A DNA stretch of 14,203 nucleotides from NAK19 sp034434515 (lineage in GTDB: Bacteria > Chloroflexota > Anaerolineae > Anaerolineales > UBA4823). The notes under the pieces were generated by a model. That model saw only the letters and a list, made by a program, of their open reading frames with translations, searched no databases and was not told the DNA's origin. A program made the position numbers and the translations under genes. The stretch lies in assembly GCA_034434515.1 (NCBI GenBank), contig DAOTZA010000008.1, positions 1 through 14,203 on the forward strand. The letters run 5' to 3'. Shown one piece after another: positions 1 to 7,471 of the stretch; the first letter of the stretch is position 1, and the number at the start of each line of letters is the position of its first letter.

Positions 1-81
1 CATCTTTCCTACATCCCCACTTCACAATTTCTTAATAAGATTTCGCTAGAATGCAGGGTGTGAGAGCTTCTTCTGATTCCA

Positions 82-276
82 TTTCCCTTCGCCCCATGGG
101 AGAGGGGTTGGGGGTGAGGGCAACCTCCCCTCTCCCCTGGTGGGAGAGGGGTTGGGGGTGAGGGCAATCCCCCTCGCCCCTTGTGGGAGAGGGGTTGGGG
201 GTGAGGGACACTCCCCTCGCCCTGTGGGAGAGGGGCTGGGGGTGAGGGACACTCCCCTCGCCCTGTGAGTGAGGGC
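82..276. repeat. Tandem G-rich intergenic repeat, about 4 units of 41-44 bp
   Basis: The core GGGAGAGGGG recurs at 98, 142, 185 and 226, so the spacing is 44, 43 and 41 bp. A partial fifth unit ends near 276. Each unit has a C-rich arm (CCCCTCGCCC type), a short TGT or TTGT loop and the G-rich arm GGGAGAGGGG. This gives a stem of about 10 bp with roughly one mismatch. The G-rich strand then continues with GGTTGGGGGTGAGGG. Each unit therefore also has four G-runs with loops AGA, TT or CT, and TGA, which is a canonical G-quadruplex pattern. There is no spacer diversity as in CRISPR. Such G-rich repeats are dispersed between genes in many bacterial genomes (general knowledge). The array ends about 30 bp before the DUF4405 gene. 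Confidence 0.85.
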
Positions 277-277
277 T

Positions 278-283
278 TATAAA
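278..283 (+). promoter_or_regulatory. Possible -10 box for the DUF4405 operon
   Basis: TATAAA lies 23 bp before the GTG start at 307, immediately after the G-rich repeat array. No good -35 hexamer is visible at 16-18 bp spacing, because that position falls in the repeat. The call rests on the -10 alone and is weak. Confidence 0.25.
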
Positions 284-306
284 ACACTTTTGTATGGAGG
301 TAACCT

Positions 307-840
307 GTGACGCTGAAAAACTTTCTCCTGGATCTTTTGCTCTTTGTGGCGGCGTTAATTGCCTTCGAGCCACGCCTGAGCGGCATCCCGATTCACGAAT
401 GGCTGAGCCTGGCTTTGGGCATCACCCTGACTGTTCACCTGCTCTGGCATTGGGATTGGATGCTCAACGTCGGCAAACGGTATTTCAAACGCCTGTTTCA
501 TCTCTCCCGGCTCAAGTTCGTTGTCGATCTCTTGTTCCTGATCGCTTTTGTGACCGTGATGGTGAGCGGACTCTTGATCTCGCGCAGTATCTTACCGCTG
601 TTTGGGATTCAAACCGACCACCGTTCGATCTGGCGGCCGATCCATTCGCTTTCGGCCGATTGGAGCCTGCTGTTCCTGGCGATTCATCTCGGCTTGAATT
701 GGGACTGGATCGTCTGCACGCTGAAGCGCTACGTGTGGACGCCCCTCCGTCAGGGTCTGAGCGGTCTCTCGCTCAGGATCAAGGACAACACAGATGTCTG
801 TCCTCAATCTCTTGAAGAAACTTCGCGGAGGCTGCCATGA
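307..840 (+). CDS. DUF4405-type cytochrome-b-like membrane protein
   Basis: The 177-residue protein has four hydrophobic segments (about 7-20, 33-50, 71-92 and 118-133). Histidines sit in or next to them at 30, 44, 48, 113 and 127. Two similar motifs, HLLWHWDW (44-51) and HLGLNWDW (127-134), look like an internal repeat placing possible haem ligands in helices 2 and 4. This pattern fits the DUF4405 family of predicted b-type cytochromes, which in other bacteria are linked to membrane electron transfer and flavinylated partners. The start is GTG with a strong GGAGG at 296-300, 6 nt upstream; the ATG at 294 is in another frame. The stop overlaps the next start (ATGA, 837-840), so the two genes are probably translated together. 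Haem binding is inferred, and the partner redox protein is not in this window. Confidence 0.72.
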   Translation: MTLKNFLLDLLLFVAALIAFEPRLSGIPIHEWLSLALGITLTVHLLWHWDWMLNVGKRYFKRLFHLSRLKFVVDLLFLIAFVTVMVSGLLISRSILPLFGIQTDHRSIWRPIHSLSADWSLLFLAIHLGLNWDWIVCTLKRYVWTPLRQGLSGLSLRIKDNTDVCPQSLEETSRRLP

Positions 841-1385
841 AAACCATCCTGCGTCTGAGCATCATCCTTCTGGTGATGATCTTGATCGGCGTCGGGATCG
901 TTGCCCTGTTCGAGAATCCCGCCGTGCAAAACCGCCTGGGGCTGGAGGCTGCTTCTGGTCGCGGCGGGCGAGCTGCCGAAGCAGGCACGGATTTGTTCGA
1001 GTGGCAAGGTGCTGAGCCTGGTGGGAGAGGCAATGGACAAGGGCGGGGTTTTGGCGCCGCACAAGGCGAGGGACGCGGATTTGGCTGGCGCGGCGGACCA
1101 GGTGAAGAAGGCGGACTCGGCCAGGGCACCGAACGAGGCGAGGGAGATGGATCCGATTATGAGGCCGAACCAGGCGATGGGCGCGGGTTTGGTCGCCGCG
1201 CTGGCGGTGGCGAGCGCATTGATGAGTTCCCTTCGAGCGAAGGTTGGTTGGGGCTGGTCGGAATTCTCTTGCGCCTGGCAATCGTGATGGCTGTGGTGGT
1301 TGCACTGGTCAAATTTGGGCGCTGGATCGGGCGTAAACTCAAACCGAATGGCCGGATCAAAGCCGAGAATGCCAGCCCTTCGTAG
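837..1385 (+). CDS. Two-TM protein with Gly/Arg-rich linker (unknown function)
   Basis: I do not recognise a family for this 182-residue protein. It has an N-terminal hydrophobic segment (about 5-24), a low-complexity linker rich in Gly, Arg and Glu (about 40-130), a second TM helix (about 137-158), and a basic tail. The linker repeats GRGFG at 69, 79 and 115. The ATG overlaps the upstream stop and is preceded by GGAGG at 827-831 with 5-nt spacing, so it is probably co-expressed with the DUF4405 protein. A long reading frame on the opposite strand covers the same DNA, but it lacks comparable start signals and is best seen as a shadow of the GC-rich linker. The protein may be an accessory or scaffold subunit of a membrane redox complex, but that rests on context only. 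Confidence 0.68.
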   Translation: MKTILRLSIILLVMILIGVGIVALFENPAVQNRLGLEAASGRGGRAAEAGTDLFEWQGAEPGGRGNGQGRGFGAAQGEGRGFGWRGGPGEEGGLGQGTERGEGDGSDYEAEPGDGRGFGRRAGGGERIDEFPSSEGWLGLVGILLRLAIVMAVVVALVKFGRWIGRKLKPNGRIKAENASPS

Positions 1386-1397
1386 CCGTTTTGCCGC

Positions 1398-1403
1398 TAT
1401 AAT
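1398..1403 (+). promoter_or_regulatory. TATAAT -10 box giving a near-leaderless GGDEF transcript
   Basis: A perfect TATAAT ends 6 nt before the ATG at 1410, within GCTATAATTAGCGC. A start point about 7 nt after the box would fall on or beside the A of the ATG. There is no Shine-Dalgarno upstream of that ATG, which fits leaderless translation. No convincing -35 is visible. Confidence 0.55.
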
Positions 1404-1409
1404 TAGCGC

Positions 1410-1919
1410 ATGGGAATTGACTCGCAGTTTCTCGAGCAGATGGATTGGACTGGCGCCCTGCAACGGCGCGCTTTTTTGGATGAAGCCGTGAGCGAGTTTC
1501 GCAAGTTTCAGCGCTATGGACGTCCCTTTGCCTTTTTAATCCTCGATATCGATGAATGGCAAGCCTTCAACCAGCGCACTTCGCCGGAGACAGCCGATGC
1601 CGTGCTGACACAACTCGTTACGGCAGTGACCCAAATGCTGCGCGAACATGACCGGGTTGGGCGGCTGGGCGGCGATGAGTTCGGGGTTCTGCTCCTGGAA
1701 ACCGACCGCCAGGCTGCCCTCCGCACAGCCGAGCGCATTCGTCAGGATTGCGCAGCCTTGATCTTTCCTTTCGGGGAAGAAAATTACGCCCTTACCCTGA
1801 GCATCGGCGGCAGCCTGCCCTGTGCTGAAGATCTGTCTTTCGAAAGGGTGTTTCTGCGCGCCGACCAGGCATTGCAGCGCGCCAAACAAGCCGGGCGCAA
1901 CCGGGTGGAGATCGATTAG
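1410..1919 (+). CDS. Stand-alone GGDEF diguanylate cyclase
   Basis: Diguanylate cyclases condense two GTP into the second messenger c-di-GMP. The 169-residue protein is almost entirely one GGDEF domain. It begins with a DWTGALQRR block resembling the family's DxLTGLxNR. The metal-binding LILDID is at 43-48, and the signature RLGGDEF at 85-91 is intact. REHD (78-81) lies exactly five residues before GGDEF, as in the inhibitory RxxD I-site, so product inhibition is plausible. The usual H-F-K after DID is replaced by E-W-Q, and GHxxGD is changed to SPETAD, keeping the Asp (D63). There is no sensor, receiver or membrane segment, so activity would depend on expression or a partner. The gene has its own -10 box and ends tail-to-tail with the minus-strand gene, overlapping it by 4 bp. 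Confidence 0.9.
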   Translation: MGIDSQFLEQMDWTGALQRRAFLDEAVSEFRKFQRYGRPFAFLILDIDEWQAFNQRTSPETADAVLTQLVTAVTQMLREHDRVGRLGGDEFGVLLLETDRQAALRTAERIRQDCAALIFPFGEENYALTLSIGGSLPCAEDLSFERVFLRADQALQRAKQAGRNRVEID

Positions 1920-3013
1920 GGGGGTACGATGGTGAAACTGGTGTAATGATAGGCGATTTTGTCCTGATATAAACCCAGGGTGTCACTGCCGTTTTCCACC
2001 CGCCCGCGGGGCGAAACGGCGCGCCAACTGAACCAGCGGGCGCTCCCCTGTCCGCTATGGGCAAGATGGGTGAAGGTGGCGTTGGGCAATAGCTGGTTGA
2101 GCAGGCTATCGTACCAGGCGCGCAGGGCGGTTAATCCCTGGATGGTGCGGGCTGCGTTGACATGCACAGCATCGGGGAGGTACAGGGCGAGCACCGCATC
2201 GATATTGCGGGCGTTTAAGGCGTCAATCAAAATCTGGCTGATGTCGGCGGATGGCGGGGCAAAAGACCAGGGGTAATCGCGGATGATATTCCATACTTGT
2301 GGCAGATACTTGCGCGTGTTCGACCATTCCCAAAAGCTGGCTGCGCTCAAGCCCAGGCTTTGGGCGGTGGTGAGAAAGTCCAGCACTTCTGTGGGGCTGG
2401 CTGCCCAACTGCCGCTGCGGTAAGCCGCCCCAACCGGCAGAATGGGTCGGAAAGGAGACAGGGCTTGAAATTCCAGCACCGAACGGCGCAACTGATCGGC
2501 AGGGTTGTGCGCTCGCTCCCAATACACCTGAGGCATATTGTAGTCGCACGGCTCGAGGAATTCCTTCCATGGCACCTGCGGGTGGTAGGTGGGATAGCGG
2601 TAAGAACACAAGGCGATCGGGAAGGTCGGATAGGCACTGCGCAGGCGTTTCATAAACGTGCGCGCTGCGGCATCTTTGCCGGGTTGCTTGAATTCCCCTT
2701 CCACATCCAGGACATATCCGTCCAGCCCCAGTTGACCGATGCGTTGAATGGCTTTATCGGCTTCGCTGATTGGCTCGTTGCCGTAGATGTAATGCCAGCC
2801 CCAGCACTGGATGCCCTTTTGGCGCAGGGCGGCGATCAGCGGCGGCACCAGGTCAACGTTGTTGACAATGTTATAGCTATATGCGCCATCGGCAACTTTG
2901 ATCAAGACATAGGTGAAGTTTGCCTGTTGCGCCAGATTGGCAATGGCGTTGACATCGCCGTTTTCACATGTCCAGATGCGCCAGATAAAATAGCCTTTGC
3001 CTTGCACCGTCAT
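1916..3013 (-). CDS. GH25-like TIM-barrel protein fused to SnoaL/NTF2 domain
   Basis: The 365-residue protein has two parts. Residues 1-245 look like a glycoside-hydrolase TIM barrel of the GH25/lysozyme type. Alternating strands carry FTYVLIKVADG (33-43), IQCWGWHYIYG (68-78) and YVLDVEGEF (100-108). The D103-x-E105 pair sits where GH25-like enzymes have acidic catalytic residues. Later come YNMPQVYW (158-165) and ASFWEWS (225-231). Residues from about 257 resemble a SnoaL/NTF2 fold, a helix-rich start followed by strands ending in YTSFTIV. There is no signal peptide or TM segment, which is odd for a wall hydrolase. The start is ATG with GAGGG about 8 nt upstream. It is the last gene of the envelope operon, 22 bp after the LCP gene. 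Family assignment is by motif and context; substrate and activity are unproven. Confidence 0.65.
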   Translation of the reverse strand: MTVQGKGYFIWRIWTCENGDVNAIANLAQQANFTYVLIKVADGAYSYNIVNNVDLVPPLIAALRQKGIQCWGWHYIYGNEPISEADKAIQRIGQLGLDGYVLDVEGEFKQPGKDAAARTFMKRLRSAYPTFPIALCSYRYPTYHPQVPWKEFLEPCDYNMPQVYWERAHNPADQLRRSVLEFQALSPFRPILPVGAAYRSGSWAASPTEVLDFLTTAQSLGLSAASFWEWSNTRKYLPQVWNIIRDYPWSFAPPSADISQILIDALNARNIDAVLALYLPDAVHVNAARTIQGLTALRAWYDSLLNQLLPNATFTHLAHSGQGSARWFSWRAVSPRGRVENGSDTLGLYQDKIAYHYTSFTIVPP

Positions 3014-3035
3014 TGTTTACACCCTCGCCGGGCGG

Positions 3036-4112
3036 TCATTTGCCGCCAACCACTTGTTTGACCAGTTTGCGGATGGCAGTTTCGTTGGGCAGCAGCACCA
3101 TTGCCCCGCCAGGCGTGATGTAGTCATACGCCATCTCTGGGGTGATAAAGTAATGCTTGATGCGCGAGCGGTCAAGGGCAACCTGAGCAGCAATGGGCAA
3201 GAGAGCCAGGCCATCTTCGAATTTCAGGTTGGTGACGACAGCCTTCTTGTAGGCTTTGTAAAACTCCGGAGCGCGGCTGAGGGCGTCGAGGCTGATGAAC
3301 TTCTCGAACAGAGCAAGCAAGACCTCTTGTTGACGGCGATTGCGGGCAAAATCGTTGGAAGTCTTGCGCGAACGCACATACCACAGCGCCATATCAGCAT
3401 CCATGTGCACTTTGCCTTTGGGGATGGTAATCCACCCTTTGCCGGGATACTTATCGTATAAAGGTTGCGTTACTTTGACCTCCAATCCGCCCAAATCATC
3501 CACAACCCGCTTGAAGGAGCGAAAGTTGATCAGCGCATAATGGGTGGGCCTGACGCCGAAATTCTGTTGCATGGTTGCGGCTAAGCCTTCAAACCCGCCG
3601 TGTTGCCAGGCAACATTAATGCGATCCTGAGTCCAACCCGGGATATAGACATATAAATCGCGCGGGAAAGACAAAATGTGAACCGTACCTTTTTCGGTAT
3701 CAATGCTGACCAGGATGATCGTATCGGTGCGGAACAGGGTGCCGCCTGGGCGGCGGTCAGAACCGAGCAACAGGATATTGAGCCGTTTGGGCAGATTTCC
3801 AACCGCTTCAGCGGGGGTGAAGGTGGTTTGCGGGGCGGGGGTTTCCAGCGGCGCTGGTGGGGTGGCGCTGGGTTCGGGGGTAAAGGTCGGGATTTCAGTA
3901 GGGGTGATCACCGGCGTCGGCGGCAACGGCTGGAAAGGCGTTGGGCTGGGAGTGACGTTGAGACTTTGTGCCCTGGCTTTCTCAACCGGCAAATCTTGCG
4001 CCAGCCCTTCGGTGAGCGGGGGGAGGATCGCAGTCAGGTTAGGCAAGATACAGCCGCTCAGAAAGAGCGTCAATAAAAAGAGGTAGAGGAGAAGACAGTT
4101 CGGTTTGTTCAT
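3036..4112 (-). CDS. LCP (LytR-CpsA-Psr) family lipoprotein
   Basis: LCP proteins are extracytoplasmic phosphotransferases that attach polymers to peptidoglycan or related wall acceptors. The protein is 358 residues from the ATG at 4112. An N-terminal hydrophobic stretch ends in a lipobox, LSGC (C21), and a Pro/Thr-rich spacer follows (about 52-100). The LCP core starts at LNILLLGSDRR (111-121). It keeps FRTDTIIL (127-134), SFPRDLYV (148-155), RINVAW (164-169), INFRSFKRVVDDLGG (195-209) and the Arg-rich YVRSRKTSNDFARNRRQQ (245-262), the expected polyprenyl-phosphate and Mg-binding elements. Most LCP proteins use a TM anchor, so a lipobox is a variation. A TTG at 4205 would extend the frame but buries the signal sequence, so ATG 4112 is preferred; neither start has a good Shine-Dalgarno. 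It follows the LysM gene by 96 bp. Confidence 0.9.
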   Translation of the reverse strand: MNKPNCLLLYLFLLTLFLSGCILPNLTAILPPLTEGLAQDLPVEKARAQSLNVTPSPTPFQPLPPTPVITPTEIPTFTPEPSATPPAPLETPAPQTTFTPAEAVGNLPKRLNILLLGSDRRPGGTLFRTDTIILVSIDTEKGTVHILSFPRDLYVYIPGWTQDRINVAWQHGGFEGLAATMQQNFGVRPTHYALINFRSFKRVVDDLGGLEVKVTQPLYDKYPGKGWITIPKGKVHMDADMALWYVRSRKTSNDFARNRRQQEVLLALFEKFISLDALSRAPEFYKAYKKAVVTNLKFEDGLALLPIAAQVALDRSRIKHYFITPEMAYDYITPGGAMVLLPNETAIRKLVKQVVGGK

Positions 4113-4208
4113 CAAGCAGTCAGGATTGCAAGAAGGATACCATCTTTTCTGCCCAATGGCGCTGAAAGTTTGCTTGCTCAGGCAATGTTCCTGTCCTGGC
4201 CGCAAGTA

Positions 4209-4982
4209 TCACGGGGCGGTGGTGGGTAAGGGGGTGATGACGATTGGCGTCACCCCAGGACCAGAGGGAGAGGTTGGTTTCGGCGCTTTTTGGGTGGCCG
4301 TTGGCGGTTTGCCCTGGGGCAAACGCGGCACATACAGTTTTTGCCCCACGCGCACGGTGGTGGAATTCCCCAGGCAGTTTGCCCATTGCAATTGAGCCAC
4401 CGAAACGCCGCTTTGAACGGCGATGCCATATAACGTATCGCCCTTCTGGACTATATAGATCACCCAACCGGATGGAGGTCCACACTTTGCTCCGCCGCCT
4501 GGCTGGGTGGCTTTGGGTTTACGCGGCTTTTCGGTTGCCGTAGCCGTCGGTGTGATGGTTGCCGGCGGCAAGTAGATCACGCTGTTGGCGCTCAGCAGTT
4601 CAGCGGCGGTCAGGCAATTCGCTTCTAAAATGGCCTCTGGACTTAGGCCGTATTGAAGCGCAAGGGCATCCAGGGAGATTTCGGCGGTCAGGGTCGTCGG
4701 TACCCAGCCAACAGGGTAGGCGCAGGTTGGGGTGGGCGATGGGGTGCTCGTGGCGGTCTGGGTTGGCGCCGGGGTAAACGTTGCGCTTGGGAGCACTTCC
4801 AAAACCGCTTCGCTCTGGAGCGCCTGCTCCACGGCAGCCGTGGGTTCGACGGTTTCCTCCGCACTGCTGTTTGGGCGCAGCAATCCGCCTTCGGTTAACG
4901 AAAGCACCAGGCTGCCCAGAACGACCACCAGAGAAATCATCCATAAGCCGATGGCGATGCCCCAACCCAGTTTTCCTTTCAT
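4209..4982 (-). CDS. Membrane-anchored LysM-domain protein
   Basis: LysM domains bind N-acetylglucosamine-containing glycans such as peptidoglycan. The 257-residue protein has a TM or uncleaved signal anchor at about 8-30, a Pro/Thr spacer (about 65-87), and two LysM-like modules. The second, WVIYIVQKGDTLYGIAVQSG onward (about 173-220), is a clear LysM with QKGDTL and ending in VGQKLYVP. The first (about 88-140) is degenerate: it keeps LALQYGLSPEAILEANCL and ends in NSVIYLPP, but its start lacks the GDTL motif. Each module has a Cys in its ANCL segment and another near its start, suggesting a disulfide in each. The tail is Pro/Thr-rich. Its ATG overlaps the upstream stop (4979-4982). A wall-anchoring role beside an LCP protein is inferred. 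Confidence 0.88.
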   Translation of the reverse strand: MKGKLGWGIAIGLWMISLVVVLGSLVLSLTEGGLLRPNSSAEETVEPTAAVEQALQSEAVLEVLPSATFTPAPTQTATSTPSPTPTCAYPVGWVPTTLTAEISLDALALQYGLSPEAILEANCLTAAELLSANSVIYLPPATITPTATATEKPRKPKATQPGGGAKCGPPSGWVIYIVQKGDTLYGIAVQSGVSVAQLQWANCLGNSTTVRVGQKLYVPRLPQGKPPTATQKAPKPTSPSGPGVTPIVITPLPTTAP

Positions 4983-7231
4983 GGTTCACGCTCCTCCGCT
5001 GATTCCTTGCCGTTGCGGGAGGCCGTCGAGAGCAAGACGCTAAAGGTCGTCCCTTCACCCGGGCGGCTATCCACCCAAATGCGGCCGTTCAAAGCCTCCA
5101 CTAGGGTCTTTACGATGTACAAGGCGGCGCCGTTCTCGGCAACCCCAGGGATCTCGACCCGCCGTTCGCGGGCGAAAAGATTGGGCAGATGCTCCACGGC
5201 AATGCCGCCCCCGCTATCCTGGATTTGTAAAAGCAAATATCCCTGAGCGGTATTTTCCCGTTCCTCCCTGGCAGAGATGTGCACTGTGCTGCCCTCAGGA
5301 GAAACTTTGATGGCATTCTGGAGAAGTTTGACCAGAATCTGTTCGAGAGCCCCTGGATCGCCAGATACAGGCGAGAGTTCGCCCGGCAGGTCGCTCTGGA
5401 TTTCGATGCGACGGCTATCCTGGAGCTCGCGCACTTCCTTCAAGGCATTTTCGATGACCCCCTTTAATGAAACGGCTTCAACATTCAGTTGAATCTGACC
5501 GCCCTGCAAATCGATAGGCGGGGTATAGTCGTCCAGGATCGCCATCATCCGCTGGGTGGCAAGGCGAATCCGCTCCAGGAATTTCCGCTGTAAGGCACCC
5601 AGGATGCCAACCGACTCGCCCAATAAGAAATCGGTGTAGCCGACAATGGAGGCTAAAGGTTGGCGCAGTTCGGTGCCCAGATTAGCGAGTAGGTTGACGG
5701 TTTCCCCTCCGCCACCTTCAATTTGGGCGCGGCGCAGTTGTTGCTGAGTTTCCTCGAGCTCTGCTCGCAAACGAGCAATCTCTTCCAGGGCAAGGCGCAG
5801 TTCACCTTCCAGGCTGGCAGAGTCGTTAGCCGCCAGGCGGGGCAACTCAAGCGGGACAGGCGCAGGCGGCTCAAGTTCGGTTGCTTGGCTCGCGCTCTCT
5901 TGCAAGGTGGCCAGTTCAGCCTGCAGGGTTTCCAGTTGCGCCTGAGTTTCGGCAAGAGCCTGACGGGTTTCAGCAAGTTCAACGGCAGCCTGGAGTTGAG
6001 GTTGCAATTGACGGATCAGCTTGCCAACCACGCGGCTCAAGTTCACCAATTGAATTTGCTCATCACCGCTCCAGGCGTGTTTAGAATACGGGGAAAGCAG
6101 GATAACTCCAAAAAGGGGCGCTTGATCGTCAGCATGGATCACGCCCATCAAGAGATCGCCGCTTTGATTCAAGCCCAGGCAAGTAGCCAGGTAACCCAAA
6201 TCCGGCGTAGGGGCATCGGCTTTCATGCGCATGGGTTTGGCATGGCGAAGGTTGGCTGCCAGGGTGGGCATCTGGCGGCCATCGAGAACGCCGCCCTCCA
6301 GGTTTACCTCGCGGATGAGGTCATAGCCGCCATGCAGGAGGATGTGCCAGCTCTCATCGGGTGGAGAGACCAGACAACACAAGTCGGCGCGCAGGGCGCG
6401 GGCAAAGAGGGCGGACAAGGCGTTGCTCAACTGCCCTCGCTGCATGTCCATGGGCAGGCTCAGACAGGTTTGAATGAGTTGCATTTCGAGGGGCGCCAGG
6501 CGCTCAGGCTGGGCGACGCTTTCAGCCTGCGAGGCGGATGGCTCAGCCGTAAGCGGCAGCGGTGTGCGCAAGGGGATCAGGATCAACAGCGGGTAAGCGA
6601 TGATCTCTGCCAGCCGAATGACGCCCGAATAATCCCGCTCCAGGGCTGGAAAGAGAAAGTGGAGCAGAACTCCCGCCCCAATGACCAGAAAGAAGAGCAA
6701 CCCCGCGCTCCAGCCATCGGGGCGTTTGAGGATGAGTAAGCTAAGCGCCAGCAAGGCAATCAGTACCCCAGCCAGCGTAGCCGCCTGATCGATCAGGCTG
6801 GCGTTGAAAGACGTCGTGCCGGCCTGATTCAGCCACCACAGGCAGAGAAACAGACCAAAAAAGAGACCAAAGAAGGAAAATAACAGGGCAGCAAAATCCG
6901 CCCGGCGTTGCGGCTGAGGGAACGCCCACAGCCAGAGCAAGATGATCAGGCTCACCAGCCCAACGCTGCGCTCGAGGGCCGGCAACAAAGCCTGTTCAGC
7001 GATCAAGCCCTGCCAGGCAAGCCCTCCGCCAACAAAGAGAGCGAGGCGTAAAACGATGAGCGGCAAAAAACCGATCAGCAGGCGGCGGCTTGATGTGGGT
7101 TCGTCGCTTTTCCCCAAGTAGAGACTGACCGGTAAAACCGCCACAAGGGAGAAGGCAACTACCAAATGATAGATTAAATTGCCCGGCGGGTTGGTGAGTA
7201 AGTCCAGAAAGGGTTGAAAAACATCTGGCAT
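4979..7231 (-). CDS. 7-TM, GAF-like histidine-kinase-related sensor lacking phosphoacceptor His
   Basis: This 750-residue protein (numbered from ATG 7231) has about seven TM helices (roughly 20-222), a GAF-like domain (248-408), a coiled coil with a Pro-rich break (414-505), a HisKA-like helical pair (about 508-570) and a C-terminal HATPase_c domain. At the position of the usual SHELRTPL it has GTELRQPL (519-526), with Thr520 in place of the phosphorylated His. The N-box (LLQNAIK, N639) and G1 box (DSGGGI, 672-677) are present. The G2 box is degenerate: ENGAALYIV replaces the usual G-rich GLGL. It may therefore be a pseudokinase or an ATP-dependent sensor rather than a classical kinase, and no response regulator gene is adjacent. 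The start has AAGGA 7 nt upstream of ATG 7231; an in-frame TTG at 7237 is less likely. It is the first gene of the envelope operon. Confidence 0.87.
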   Translation of the reverse strand: MPDVFQPFLDLLTNPPGNLIYHLVVAFSLVAVLPVSLYLGKSDEPTSSRRLLIGFLPLIVLRLALFVGGGLAWQGLIAEQALLPALERSVGLVSLIILLWLWAFPQPQRRADFAALLFSFFGLFFGLFLCLWWLNQAGTTSFNASLIDQAATLAGVLIALLALSLLILKRPDGWSAGLLFFLVIGAGVLLHFLFPALERDYSGVIRLAEIIAYPLLILIPLRTPLPLTAEPSASQAESVAQPERLAPLEMQLIQTCLSLPMDMQRGQLSNALSALFARALRADLCCLVSPPDESWHILLHGGYDLIREVNLEGGVLDGRQMPTLAANLRHAKPMRMKADAPTPDLGYLATCLGLNQSGDLLMGVIHADDQAPLFGVILLSPYSKHAWSGDEQIQLVNLSRVVGKLIRQLQPQLQAAVELAETRQALAETQAQLETLQAELATLQESASQATELEPPAPVPLELPRLAANDSASLEGELRLALEEIARLRAELEETQQQLRRAQIEGGGGETVNLLANLGTELRQPLASIVGYTDFLLGESVGILGALQRKFLERIRLATQRMMAILDDYTPPIDLQGGQIQLNVEAVSLKGVIENALKEVRELQDSRRIEIQSDLPGELSPVSGDPGALEQILVKLLQNAIKVSPEGSTVHISAREERENTAQGYLLLQIQDSGGGIAVEHLPNLFARERRVEIPGVAENGAALYIVKTLVEALNGRIWVDSRPGEGTTFSVLLSTASRNGKESAEEREP

Positions 7232-7248
7232 GGGCAAATCCTTGCTAA

Positions 7249-7257
7249 ATTATAGCA
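7249..7257 (-). promoter_or_regulatory. Extended -10 promoter of the envelope operon
   Basis: On the minus strand the sequence reads TGCTATAAT, an extended -10 box, with TATAAT at 7254-7249. It lies 17 bp before the ATG at 7231. No strong -35 is visible at standard spacing; TTGAGT is present at a 20-bp spacer, which fits an extended -10 promoter. It is divergent from the tRNA promoter. Confidence 0.65.
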
Positions 7258-7285
7258 CGTGGCAAAAATTTTTCACTCAACAAGG

Positions 7286-7313
7286 TTGACAAACGCCATA
7301 ATCGGAGTAAAAT
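7286..7313 (+). promoter_or_regulatory. Sigma-70-type promoter of tRNA-Leu
   Basis: A perfect TTGACA (7286-7291) is followed after 16 bp by TAAAAT (7308-7313). The tRNA starts 12 bp downstream. This is the best -35/-10 pair in the window. Confidence 0.8.
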
Positions 7314-7325
7314 TTTGTATAGAAA

Positions 7326-7409
<84 letters not shown>

Positions 7410-7441
7410 CCTGTTGTCATCCTCCATATCGATGGGTTAGG

Positions 7442-7471
7442 ACTTGTCCGCTGTGGCGGACAAGTTTTCTT
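7442..7471 (+). terminator. Intrinsic terminator after tRNA-Leu
   Basis: ACTTGTCCGC (7442-7451) pairs perfectly with GCGGACAAGT (7456-7465) around the loop TGTG. The stem is followed by TTTTCTT. This is a 10-bp perfect stem plus T-tract 33 bp after the tRNA. Confidence 0.9.

Noticed and set aside
82..276. CRISPR array
   Set aside because: The units are directly adjacent with no unique spacers and no cas genes.
804..1463. 219-codon minus-strand frame opposite the Gly-rich protein
   Set aside because: The plus-strand gene has a strong RBS, ATGA coupling and TM helices; the opposite frame has none.
4113..4205. TTG-initiated extension of the LCP protein
   Set aside because: It would put 31 residues ahead of the lipoprotein signal and hide the lipobox.
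5723..6739. Long plus-strand reading frame opposite the kinase-like gene
   Set aside because: It has no start signal or domain, while the minus strand encodes clear TM, GAF and HATPase motifs.
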